DNA of 64,000 bases from CAZUFB01 sp964619775 (GTDB taxonomy: Bacteria; Actinomycetota; Coriobacteriia; Coriobacteriales; UMGS124), in NCBI GenBank assembly GCA_964619775.1, contig CAZUFB010000001.1, forward strand, positions 48,954 to 112,953. The letters run 5' to 3'. Position 1 is the first letter of the stretch. Each line of letters begins with the position of its first letter. The notes beneath the pieces were generated by a model. That model was not told the origin of the DNA. It was given only the letters and a program-made list of their open reading frames with translations, and did no database searches. Positions 42,847-50,211 of this stretch are shown here, piece after piece. Made by a program: the position numbers and the translations under genes.

Positions 42847-45321
42847 ATGGAGAGGACCATCACCAGGCGCGGCTTCCTGGCGGCAGGCGCGGCGCTCGGC
42901 GCGATCGCCGCGGCGAGTGGCGCGCTGGGAACCTCGTGGCTGAGGGAAGACCGGGCTTTGGCCGACGAGGCGACCTCGGACGAGGCCGTCGTCAAGCATG
43001 CGTTCTGTCAGATGTGCGGCCCGGCCCGCACCCACTGCTCCACGCTGTGCTACATCCGCGACGGCCGCTGGACCAACGTCGAGGGCAACCCCGAGGCCGG
43101 CAACAACTACGGCCGCGGCAGCCGCACCTTGTGCGCCAAGGGCAACGCCCCCATGGCCGTCATGTACTCGCCGACGCGCCTCGAGTACCCCATGAAGCGC
43201 GTGGGCGAGAAGGGCGAGGGCAAGTTCGAGCGCATCACCTGGGACCAGGCCCTCGACGAGATTGCGGCCAAGCTGCTCGAGCAGAAAGAGCAGTACGGCC
43301 CCGAGAGCTACGCCGTCCTGTCGCCGCAGTACTACGCGGTTCTCGGCACGCTCGGGCGCCGTTTCTTGAACGTCCACGGCTCGCCGAACTACCTGCACTC
43401 CGCCATCTGCAACTCGCAGCGCATGTTCTCGAACCTGGTCACCCTGGGCGGCTCCAGCCACTCGGGCTGCAACAGGACCACGCCCGGCCAGCTCGGCAAG
43501 ACCAAGCTCATCGTCAACTGGGGCTACAACACCGAGAACTCGGCCGTCAACCAGGGCAACCCCTACAGCCGCCTCAACGCCATCGAGAACGGTGCCCAGA
43601 CCATCGACATCCGTCCGATGCGCGACGGCCTGGCCACCCACGCCGACATCTGGGTCCCCGTGCGCCCCGGCACCGACTGCGCCCTGGCCATGGCGGTACT
43701 CAACTACATCATCACCAACGACCTCTACGACCACGACTTCGTCGAGAACTGGTGCAACGGCTTCGACCAGCTTGCCGAGCACCTCGTCGAGAACACCCCC
43801 GAATGGGCCGCCGAGATCTGCGGTCTTGAGACCTCCCAGATCGAGCAGATCGCCGAGATGATGGGCACCGTCAAGCCCATGGCGATATATTGCGGCAACG
43901 GCATCGGCGACCAGCAAAGCGACGGCCACTGGACCCAGGCGTGCATCGACCTCATCGAGGCCATCACCGGCAACATCGCCATCGCCGGCGGTTCGGGCGC
44001 GAGCATGACCTCGGCCCCCTCCCTCATCACGACCGGCAGTGTCGACATACTGTCCGATCGTCTGCCCGCCTCCGAGGAGGACGAGGCCAACGGCTGGATG
44101 GCGGGCGTCTCCAAACTCGTCGCCCCCGAGACCCCGCGCTGGTTCCAGGACATGCTCACCCAAGAGTCCGGCCCCACGAGCGCCTATTTCAACGGCATCA
44201 TGAGCATCCTCACCGAGGAGCCCTACCCGCTGCGCTGCATCTTCGCTCAGTCCTCAAACCCCATGTCGTCGACCCGCCAGCCTAAAAAAATCGCCGAAGC
44301 CCTTAAAAAGCTCGACCTCTACGTAGTTATGGACACCGAGTGGAACAGCTCGTGCGCCTACGCCGACTACGTGCTGCCTGCCTGTGTGAACTACGAGAGC
44401 GACAAGCAGTTCTCAACCAGCAACTCCTCTGAGGGCACCTGGATCGGCATCAACCAGAAGATTCAGGAACCGCTTGGCGAGAGCAGGAGCGACTGGGACT
44501 ACTACTGCCAACTCGCCGACCGCATGGGCTACGGCGACGATTTCTGGCACGGCGACTTTGACGAGTGCCTGCGCGAGCAACTCGCCGACTCGGGCATCAC
44601 CCTCGAGGAGCTGCGCGAGAAGGGCCAGATCTTCGTCGAGCGCGAGGAGCCCTTCGAAGCCGAGGAGCCCACGTACCAAAACTACGAGGAGCTTTTCGCC
44701 AACCTGCCGGGCGGCAAGGTGCAGTGCTACAACGAATGGATTGGCGGCAAACCCAACGTCGACGACACCGGCACGCTCGACTACCTGCCCGTCTACCGCG
44801 GCCCGGTCGAATCGATTGCCGGCACGCCCGAGCTCGCCGCCGAGTACCCGCTCGTCTTCTCCGACGTCCACGCCTACCGCCTGTGCAACCACAGCTACTA
44901 CGTGAACGTGCCCTACCTGCGCGAGCTGCAGCCCGAGCCCTGGGTCAAAATCAACCCCGCCACCGCCGAGCAGTACGGTATCGCCGACGGCGACTGGATT
45001 CGCGTCGAGAGCCCCCACGGCTGGGTCAAGTTGGTCGCTCGCTACTTCGACGCCATCGCCCCCGACGTGCTCATGAGCCGCCGCGGCTGGTGGGAGGAGT
45101 GCCAGGAGCTCGGCCTGCCGGGCTACGGCTGCGAGGACGGAGGCTCCGAAGTCAACGTGCTCTACGACTCCGAACCCGAGAACTTCGACCCGTTCCACTC
45201 GGCCATGTCCAAGCAGACGCTCGTGAAGATTAGCAAACTCGACGAGTCCGAGATTCCCGCCGGCGTCTCCGCGTCGGCGCCCGAACCCGTCAGCGGCAGC
45301 GAGCCTGCCGACGCCGAGTAG
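42847..45321 (+). CDS. DMSO reductase-family molybdopterin oxidoreductase, catalytic subunit
   Basis: 824 residues. Twin-arginine signal TITRRGFLAAGA (RR at 7-8). The Fe-S region CQMCGPARTHCSTLC...LCAKG supplies cysteines 54, 57, 64, 68 and 96, one more than the usual four. Conserved family phrases follow (EGNPEAGNNYGRGSRTLCAKGNA; FAQSSNPMSS; YADYVLPACVNYES; VNIPYLR-like VNVPYLRELQPEPWVKINP). Cys188 in HSAICNSQRM sits where formate dehydrogenase-type enzymes place their Mo ligand, which is an inference. It would reduce an unknown acceptor outside the membrane. AGGAGGAGGAGAC precedes the ATG. The ferredoxin gene follows after 19 bases. Confidence 0.93.
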   Translation: MERTITRRGFLAAGAALGAIAAASGALGTSWLREDRALADEATSDEAVVKHAFCQMCGPARTHCSTLCYIRDGRWTNVEGNPEAGNNYGRGSRTLCAKGNAPMAVMYSPTRLEYPMKRVGEKGEGKFERITWDQALDEIAAKLLEQKEQYGPESYAVLSPQYYAVLGTLGRRFLNVHGSPNYLHSAICNSQRMFSNLVTLGGSSHSGCNRTTPGQLGKTKLIVNWGYNTENSAVNQGNPYSRLNAIENGAQTIDIRPMRDGLATHADIWVPVRPGTDCALAMAVLNYIITNDLYDHDFVENWCNGFDQLAEHLVENTPEWAAEICGLETSQIEQIAEMMGTVKPMAIYCGNGIGDQQSDGHWTQACIDLIEAITGNIAIAGGSGASMTSAPSLITTGSVDILSDRLPASEEDEANGWMAGVSKLVAPETPRWFQDMLTQESGPTSAYFNGIMSILTEEPYPLRCIFAQSSNPMSSTRQPKKIAEALKKLDLYVVMDTEWNSSCAYADYVLPACVNYESDKQFSTSNSSEGTWIGINQKIQEPLGESRSDWDYYCQLADRMGYGDDFWHGDFDECLREQLADSGITLEELREKGQIFVEREEPFEAEEPTYQNYEELFANLPGGKVQCYNEWIGGKPNVDDTGTLDYLPVYRGPVESIAGTPELAAEYPLVFSDVHAYRLCNHSYYVNVPYLRELQPEPWVKINPATAEQYGIADGDWIRVESPHGWVKLVARYFDAIAPDVLMSRRGWWEECQELGLPGYGCEDGGSEVNVLYDSEPENFDPFHSAMSKQTLVKISKLDESEIPAGVSASAPEPVSGSEPADAE

Positions 45322-45340
45322 CCCGAGGAGGTTTTAGACC

Positions 45341-45871
45341 ATGAGCAACCAGTACGGCTTCTACGTCGACACGAGCCGCTGCATCAAGTGCTGGGCCTGC
45401 CAGGTCGCCTGCAAGCAGTGGAACGGCATCAAGGCCGGCACCACCGCCCGGCGCACTGTGGTGGAGACCGACGAGGGGACCTTCCCCGAGGTGAACCGCA
45501 CGTTCGTGTCAACCGCCTGCAACCACTGCGAGGAGCCCGCGTGCGTGGAGTCCTGCCCCACCGGCGCGCTGTCGAAGCGCGCGGAAGACGGCGTCGTGGT
45601 GGTGGACAAGGACGTCTGCATCGGCTGCCAGACTTGCGCTGCGGCCTGCCCGTTCGGCATCCCGCAGTACTCGCCCGACGACGGCATCATGGACAAGTGC
45701 GACACCTGCCTCACCTGCGGCCGCACGCCCGAGGACGAGCCCCGCTGCGTGGCGACCTGCCCCACGCAGGCGCTGCACTTCGGGCCGGCCGACGAGATGG
45801 AGGCGCTCGCCGCCGAGAAGGGCGGGTCGCGCTTAGAGGGCGAGACGCTGCCCTGCACCTGGATCTCGTAG
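45341..45871 (+). CDS. DmsB-like 4Fe-4S ferredoxin subunit
   Basis: 176 residues with four Cys clusters: CIKCWACQVAC, CNHCEEPACVESCP, CIGCQTCAAACP and CDTCLTCGRTPEDEPRCVATCP. This is the four-cluster electron-transfer subunit of DMSO reductase-type enzymes. It lacks its own signal and would be carried out by the Tat signal of the catalytic subunit. A membrane anchor gene (DmsC/NrfD) is normally next but is absent, so the electron source must be reached another way. GAGGAGG precedes the ATG. Confidence 0.95.
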   Translation: MSNQYGFYVDTSRCIKCWACQVACKQWNGIKAGTTARRTVVETDEGTFPEVNRTFVSTACNHCEEPACVESCPTGALSKRAEDGVVVVDKDVCIGCQTCAAACPFGIPQYSPDDGIMDKCDTCLTCGRTPEDEPRCVATCPTQALHFGPADEMEALAAEKGGSRLEGETLPCTWIS

Positions 45872-45924
45872 GGAGGCGCCCCGCCGTTCGCCGCGAAGTT
45901 GCGGGACGCTTCCGTTCGATACAA

Positions 45925-45966
45925 GGCGCCCGGGCCGTTTCCGGTTTTGCCGGAGGCCCGGGCGCC
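45925..45966 (+). other. Long intercistronic hairpin between the ferredoxin and TorD genes
   Basis: GGCGCCCGGGCC pairs perfectly with GGCCCGGGCGCC; a further 5-base stem (TCCGG/CCGGA) sits inside it. The hairpin ends about 9 bases before the TorD ribosome site. It has no T-run, so it may limit TorD expression or protect the upstream mRNA. Confidence 0.6.
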
Positions 45967-45988
45967 GCGCCCACAGGGAGGGGTTTCG

Positions 45989-46687
45989 ATGGACGACCAG
46001 CTCCGGGAGCTTGCCCGCGACCTGCGCGAGCGCGCCCTCACCTACTCGTTTTTGGCGCGCGTGCTCTCCGACGAGGAGGTCGACGCCGGTTTTTTGGCCG
46101 CCCTGCGCGACGAGGCGCCTCAAACCGCGACCGAGCTCGACGCGTTCGCCACAAGCCTGGCCGACGCCGACCTCGACGCAGTGCGCGTCGAACTCGCCGC
46201 CGACCATGCGGCGCTCCTGTTGGGGATGTCCCCCCGTCCCGTGTCGCCCTACGAGAGCGTGCACACAAGCGAGGAGCACCTTATGATGCAGGGCGCGCGC
46301 GACGAGGTGGTGCGCGCCTACGCCGGCGCCGGCTTCGCGAAAGCCGGGGAATACCGCGTCCCCGAGGACCACGTGAGCCTCGAGCTCGACTTCATGGCGG
46401 CTCTGGGCATGCGTGCCGCCGAGGCTGTGGGGCGCGTGCTGGCCGGCGAGGCGACCGAAGACGGCGCCGACCCGCTGGCCGACGCCGAGCGCGACATGAA
46501 CGCCCAGCTCGACTTCCTCGAAAAGCACCTGCTCGTGTGGATCCCCGGCTTCTGCGACCTGCTCGAGGGGCGAGCTGCGACGCCCTTCTATCGCGGCGTC
46601 GCCCAGATGCTGCGCGAGTTCCTGCGCCAGGAACGCGACTGCCTCGACCGCCTCGAGGCTGCCGAGGAGGAAGGTCTGCGGGGATAA
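45989..46687 (+). CDS. TorD/DmsD-family molybdoenzyme chaperone
   Basis: 232 residues, all-alpha. The family motif appears as VPEDHVSLELDFMA (E-x-x-D-H-x-x-x-E-L-x-F-M), preceded by PYESVHTSEEHLMM. Such chaperones bind the Tat signal of the catalytic subunit and hold it back until the molybdenum cofactor is inserted. AGGGAGGGG lies six bases before the ATG; codons upstream in frame lack similarity. It is the last gene of the oxidoreductase operon. Confidence 0.9.
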   Translation: MDDQLRELARDLRERALTYSFLARVLSDEEVDAGFLAALRDEAPQTATELDAFATSLADADLDAVRVELAADHAALLLGMSPRPVSPYESVHTSEEHLMMQGARDEVVRAYAGAGFAKAGEYRVPEDHVSLELDFMAALGMRAAEAVGRVLAGEATEDGADPLADAERDMNAQLDFLEKHLLVWIPGFCDLLEGRAATPFYRGVAQMLREFLRQERDCLDRLEAAEEEGLRG

Positions 46688-46704
46688 GGGCGCGCAGCTC
46701 CGCG

Positions 46705-47436
46705 CTACTCTTCGGCCGCAAGGTTCTCGGTCACGAACAATTCGATGTCGTTGGCGGCCAGCTCGTCGTCGTAGTCCTGAGCGATGCCCGCGCCGAGCCA
46801 GTAGGCGTACGCGCCGTCGTAGTAGTCCAGCAGGTCGTCGAGGTCGCCGCCCATGCGGAACTCGATGTGGTAGGTCGACTGCGTGGTGTCGCTGCGCGAG
46901 ACGAAGTAGCGGAACTCGCCGGCGTCTTCGTCGTCGGTCCGGAAGACGTAAAAGTCGACCGAGGGCGCGTAGCACAGGTATTCGTAGGTGTGGGCAAAGA
47001 CCTCCTGCCCGTCTGCGTCATAGCCGGACACCGCGCCGCCGTCGATTGCCAGGGTTGCGACGCCTTCAGGGAAGTCGCAGTTGAACACCGCGCTTTCGGG
47101 GTCCGCCGTATACGCCTCGACCGCATCGGGGCCCGTGAGCTCGCCCATGCACGAGGCGAGCAGCATCTCGGCGGTCTCTTCGGCCGCCTCGTCGCCCACG
47201 ATGGCGGCGACTTGCTCGACCCACACGTCCATGTATTGCGCAAGCACGGGGAAGAGCGGCACGTACGTGCCGGCCAAAGCGTCCATGAGCTGCTGGGCGG
47301 CTTCGGCCGTGCCGGCGGAAGCGGCTTCCTCCGCGGGGGCATCCGCCTCCTCGGCAAGCGCGGCGTACGGGGCGGCGGCCGCCAAGGCGAGGCCGGCGAC
47401 GGTCAGGGACGTGAACGACCTGCGGGTGAGTTCCAT
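46705..47436 (-). CDS. Tat-exported protein with a ZinT-like C-terminal domain
   Basis: 243 residues. Signal peptide ELTRRSFTSLTVAGLALAAAA with an arginine pair (RR at 5-6 of the mature start choice) and an ALA cleavage site. The C-terminal half recalls ZinT/AdcA zinc-binding lipocalins: DDEDAGEFRYFVSRSDT, TTQSTYHIEFRMGGDLDDLLDYYDGAYAYW. ZinT has HFH at the place where this protein has YHIEF, so at most part of the metal site is kept. The similarity is my reading and not decisive. AGAGGTTGTC precedes the ATG; upstream in-frame ATG codons have no ribosome site. Convergent with the molybdoenzyme operon, divergent from the AraC gene. Confidence 0.7.
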   Translation of the reverse strand: MELTRRSFTSLTVAGLALAAAAPYAALAEEADAPAEEAASAGTAEAAQQLMDALAGTYVPLFPVLAQYMDVWVEQVAAIVGDEAAEETAEMLLASCMGELTGPDAVEAYTADPESAVFNCDFPEGVATLAIDGGAVSGYDADGQEVFAHTYEYLCYAPSVDFYVFRTDDEDAGEFRYFVSRSDTTQSTYHIEFRMGGDLDDLLDYYDGAYAYWLGAGIAQDYDDELAANDIELFVTENLAAEE

Positions 47437-47504
47437 GACAACCTCTTTCATGACGGGGAGGCGGATGCGCCGCGCCCGCATGCGGCGTGCGGCGTCGCCT
47501 ACCC

Positions 47505-47533
47505 TTGCAAGTAAGACGCATCAAACATATCAT
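47505..47533 (+). promoter_or_regulatory. Promoter of the AraC-family gene
   Basis: TTGCAA, 17 bases, TATCAT, ideal spacing, about 75 bases before the start codon. Confidence 0.55.
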
Positions 47534-47610
47534 GAGGCCGACCGTCGGCCGCGACGCCCTCCCGTCTGCGGACGCAAACGGGGCAACCGCGTACGAAAGC
47601 CGAGCCTGCC

Positions 47611-48597
47611 ATGCCCAACGCCGCACTCTCCTCCGTCGATCCGCGCCTGCGCCGCCTCTTTGCGCCCCAGGCCGAGCAGCTCGGGTTCGACCTGCGTCCG
47701 GTCGGTGCGGGCTATGCGGCGGCCGCCGACCTTCCCCGTACGCGCGGGACCCTGTGGGCGGCCCCGGTAGGGCGCAGCTGCCTTGTGCTGCGCCATGCCG
47801 TGCTCACGCCGCAGCCCTTCGAGCTCGAGGAGCTGCCGCTCGACTGCGTGTGCGCCTGCAGCGCCGACGAGGCGTCGTGCGGGATGATCCTGAAACGGGA
47901 GGCCTCCCGTGCGCCCGGGTCGAGGGACAACCTCGTCGCCTACAGCCGCCGCGAGGGGACTGAGCGCTTTCTGCTCGACGGGGGTGTCCGCTACGACGCC
48001 TGCACGGTCTGCCTGTTGCCGGAGTTCTTTGTCGAAGGAGAGATCGCACGGGATGAATTGCCTGGCTTTGAGGAGGTCGCGCGCGGCGTGGAGCTCGCCG
48101 ACCCCGAGGCGCTGCCGGAAAGCCTGCACGGGGTGTTCCGCCGCATCGAGGCCGTGGCGCGCGCGGGCGGGCCGGGGGAAGCCCTTCACCTGCGGGCCCT
48201 GGCCACCGAGACGGCGGCCGTGCTGGTGGACCACGCCCTGGAGGCTCGCATCTCCTTCGACGCGCAGGGGGCGCCCTCCCAGCGCGGGCTTGTACGGCGC
48301 GCCTGCGCGCTCGTCGACGAGACGCTGGCGCAGGCCCCGACGCTTGACGAGCTGGCCCGTCGACTCTACGTGGGGCGCACCCGACTATGCGAGGCGTTCC
48401 GCCGCGAGACGGGCGAGAGCATGGGCCGCTACGTTCGCCGACGTCGCATCGAGCACGCCCAAGAGCTGCTGGCGACGACCGATACGACGGTCGAGGCGGT
48501 GGGACGTGCCGTGGGCTACCGCAACCCGGGCGCGTTCGCAGAGGCGTTCCGCCGCGAGACGGGCCTGCTTCCGTCGGTTTGGCGTAGGCAGGCATAG
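47611..48597 (+). CDS. AraC-family transcription regulator
   Basis: 328 residues. The C-terminal about 100 residues are two AraC helix-turn-helix motifs: LDELARRLYVGRTRLCEAFRRETGESMGRYVRRRRIEHAQELL and VEAVGRAVGYRNPGAFAEAFRRETGLLPSVWRR. The N-terminal about 210 residues, rich in Cys, Leu and Glu, are the sensing domain, without a cupin motif I can identify; CVCACSADEASC may be a metal or redox site. Targets are unknown; the divergent ZinT-like gene is the natural candidate. No strong ribosome site is seen before the ATG. Confidence 0.85.
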   Translation: MPNAALSSVDPRLRRLFAPQAEQLGFDLRPVGAGYAAAADLPRTRGTLWAAPVGRSCLVLRHAVLTPQPFELEELPLDCVCACSADEASCGMILKREASRAPGSRDNLVAYSRREGTERFLLDGGVRYDACTVCLLPEFFVEGEIARDELPGFEEVARGVELADPEALPESLHGVFRRIEAVARAGGPGEALHLRALATETAAVLVDHALEARISFDAQGAPSQRGLVRRACALVDETLAQAPTLDELARRLYVGRTRLCEAFRRETGESMGRYVRRRRIEHAQELLATTDTTVEAVGRAVGYRNPGAFAEAFRRETGLLPSVWRRQA

Positions 48598-48684
48598 GCG
48601 TACGCCGCGCATGCTGAACAGTTCAAAGTTGTGAAGGCAATATGGACAATCTAGGCAAAAAAGAAGCCGTCGGCAAACTCGCGC

Positions 48685-48713
48685 TTGCGCGGGGCGGCCC
48701 CGTCCCGTATAGT
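48685..48713 (+). promoter_or_regulatory. Promoter of tRNA-Gly
   Basis: TTGCGC, 17 bases, TATAGT, ending 12 bases before the tRNA. The preceding gap after the AraC gene holds nothing else recognisable. Confidence 0.65.
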
Positions 48714-48725
48714 GCTTTCCTGCAC

Positions 48726-48801
48726 GCGGACATGGCTCAGTTGGTAGAGCACAACCTTGCCAAGGTTGGGGTCGCGGGTTCGAGCCCCGTTGTCCGCTCC
48801 A
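48726..48801 (+). tRNA. tRNA-Gly (GCC)
   Basis: 76 bases with encoded CCA. Acceptor GCGGACA pairs with TGTCCGC. Anticodon stem CAACC/GGTTG with loop TTGCCAA gives GCC. Confidence 0.96.
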
Positions 48802-48811
48802 TGCTCAACCG

Positions 48812-48839
48812 AAGGGCCGGCTCGTTCCGGCCCTTTTGC
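48812..48839 (+). terminator. Terminator between tRNA-Gly and tRNA-Cys
   Basis: AAGGGCCGG / CCGGCCCTT with a 6-nt loop and TTTGC. It ends three bases before tRNA-Cys, so read-through is needed to express the second tRNA from the same promoter. Confidence 0.65.
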
Positions 48840-48842
48840 TAC

Positions 48843-48916
48843 GGCGACGTCGCCAAGTGGTAAGGCAGAGGCCTGCAAAGCCTTTACCCCCAGTTCGAAT
48901 CTGGGCGTCGCCTCCA
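48843..48916 (+). tRNA. tRNA-Cys (GCA)
   Basis: 74 bases with encoded CCA. Acceptor GGCGACG pairs with CGTCGCC. Anticodon loop CTGCAAA gives GCA. Confidence 0.96.
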
Positions 48917-48926
48917 CCGCCCGCAC

Positions 48927-48970
48927 CGGGCCGCACCCGCGCCAGCCTGCGCGGGGCGGCCCGTCTTCGT
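48927..48970 (+). terminator. Terminator after tRNA-Cys
   Basis: CGGGCCGC / GCGGCCCG outer stem and CCCGCGC / GCGCGGG inner stem, followed by TCTTCGTTT. Confidence 0.6.
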
Positions 48971-49081
48971 TTCCGGGGCGGCTTCGCGCGATACGGCCGT
49001 TGCGGTCGGACGTGACCGCCCATACCTGCAGGTCGACCGTCCGTCCTGCGCCCCGCCCATATCCCGTACACCGGCCCGCCT

Positions 49082-49087
49082 TACAAT
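49082..49087 (+). promoter_or_regulatory. -10 element for the 2-hydroxyacid dehydrogenase
   Basis: TACAAT within the AT-rich stretch TTACAATATCTATATTTG, 40 bases before the start codon. No convincing -35. Confidence 0.35.
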
Positions 49088-49126
49088 ATCTATATTTGCA
49101 ACCTTCGCCAAGGGACAGGAGACGCT

Positions 49127-50107
49127 ATGGCATTGACCGCGCGCAAGGTCGGCATCGTCGGGGTGGGCCATGTCGGTGCCCACGTGGCGAACAGCATCCT
49201 CTTGCAGGGACTTGCCGACGAACTCTATCTGTGCGACGTCGACGAGGCCAAAACGCGGGCCGAGAGGCAGGACCTCTCCGACGCCATGTACTTCTGCCCG
49301 TTCAATGCGCAGGTGTTCGACTGCCAAGACCGCTACGAGGAGCTTGCCGGGTGCGACGTCGTCGTGAACGCGGCGGGCAAGGTGGCGCTGGCCTCGGAGA
49401 ACCGCGACGGCGAGCTGTTCTTCACCACCGACGCGTGCCGCACGTTCGCCAACCGCGTGGTCGACGCCGGCTTCGAGGGCATCTGGGTCTCCATCGCCAA
49501 CCCCTGCGACGTCGTGGCGACCGAAATCTGGAAGCTTACCGGCTACGACCCGCGCCGCGTCATCGGCACGGGCACCGCGCTCGACTCTTCGCGCCTGCGC
49601 TACCAGATCGCCGCCGCCACGCGCATCGACCCCAAGTCGGTCGAAGCCTACATGGTCGGGGAACATGGCTTTTCGGGCCTGGCGGCCTGGTCGTGTGTCT
49701 CGATCGGAGGCAAGTCCCTCGACGAGCTGGCGCAGCTCGACCCCGAACGCTTCGGCATCGACCGCGACGACCTGGGCCGCAAGGCCCTCTACGGGGGCTA
49801 CGTCACGATAGGGGGCAAGGGCTGCACCGAGTACGCCGTCGCCAACGCCGCCGCGCGCATCGTCGCCGCCGTCTTTCACGACGAGCATGCGGTCATGGGG
49901 GCCTCGGCCCTCTTGACCGGCGAGTACGGGGAACACGGCATTTTTGCGTCGCTGCCGTGCGTCATCGGCCGCGACGGCGTCGAACAAGTACTGCCGCCCA
50001 GCCTGAGCGAAGACGAGGTCGAGTTGTTCCGTTCCTCGTGCGCGCACATTCGCGACAACATCGCCAAACTCGAGTGGTGGCCTCGCGACGAGGTCGCGCA
50101 GGGGTAG
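49127..50107 (+). CDS. L-2-hydroxyacid dehydrogenase (lactate/2-hydroxyisocaproate dehydrogenase family)
   Basis: 326 residues. NAD-binding loop GIVGVGHVGAHVA (9-21), the family's IGTGTALDSSRLR (Asp153, Arg156) and catalytic His180 in VGEHGFSG are present. The active-site loop GKVALASENRDGELFFT resembles L-2-hydroxyisocaproate dehydrogenase (GNIKLQQDNPTGDRF) more than true lactate dehydrogenase (QKPGETR), so branched 2-oxo acids are likely substrates; this is an inference. It would interconvert a 2-oxoacid and the L-2-hydroxyacid with NADH. GGGACAGGAG precedes the ATG. Single gene with its own -10 element. Confidence 0.85.
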   Translation: MALTARKVGIVGVGHVGAHVANSILLQGLADELYLCDVDEAKTRAERQDLSDAMYFCPFNAQVFDCQDRYEELAGCDVVVNAAGKVALASENRDGELFFTTDACRTFANRVVDAGFEGIWVSIANPCDVVATEIWKLTGYDPRRVIGTGTALDSSRLRYQIAAATRIDPKSVEAYMVGEHGFSGLAAWSCVSIGGKSLDELAQLDPERFGIDRDDLGRKALYGGYVTIGGKGCTEYAVANAAARIVAAVFHDEHAVMGASALLTGEYGEHGIFASLPCVIGRDGVEQVLPPSLSEDEVELFRSSCAHIRDNIAKLEWWPRDEVAQG

Positions 50108-50140
50108 GGGAGTGCCCGAAAGGCCAACCCGGACAGGCTT

Positions 50141-50168
50141 GCGGCGGCCTGCGGAGCCGGGCCGCCGC
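50141..50168. terminator. Hairpin between the convergent dehydrogenase and CapA genes
   Basis: GCGGCGGCC / GGCCGCCGC with a 10-nt loop. No T-run on either side. Confidence 0.4.
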
Positions 50169-50211
50169 ACAGGGCCAATCCACACGGGGACGAGACGAGG
50201 TTGGCGCCGCC

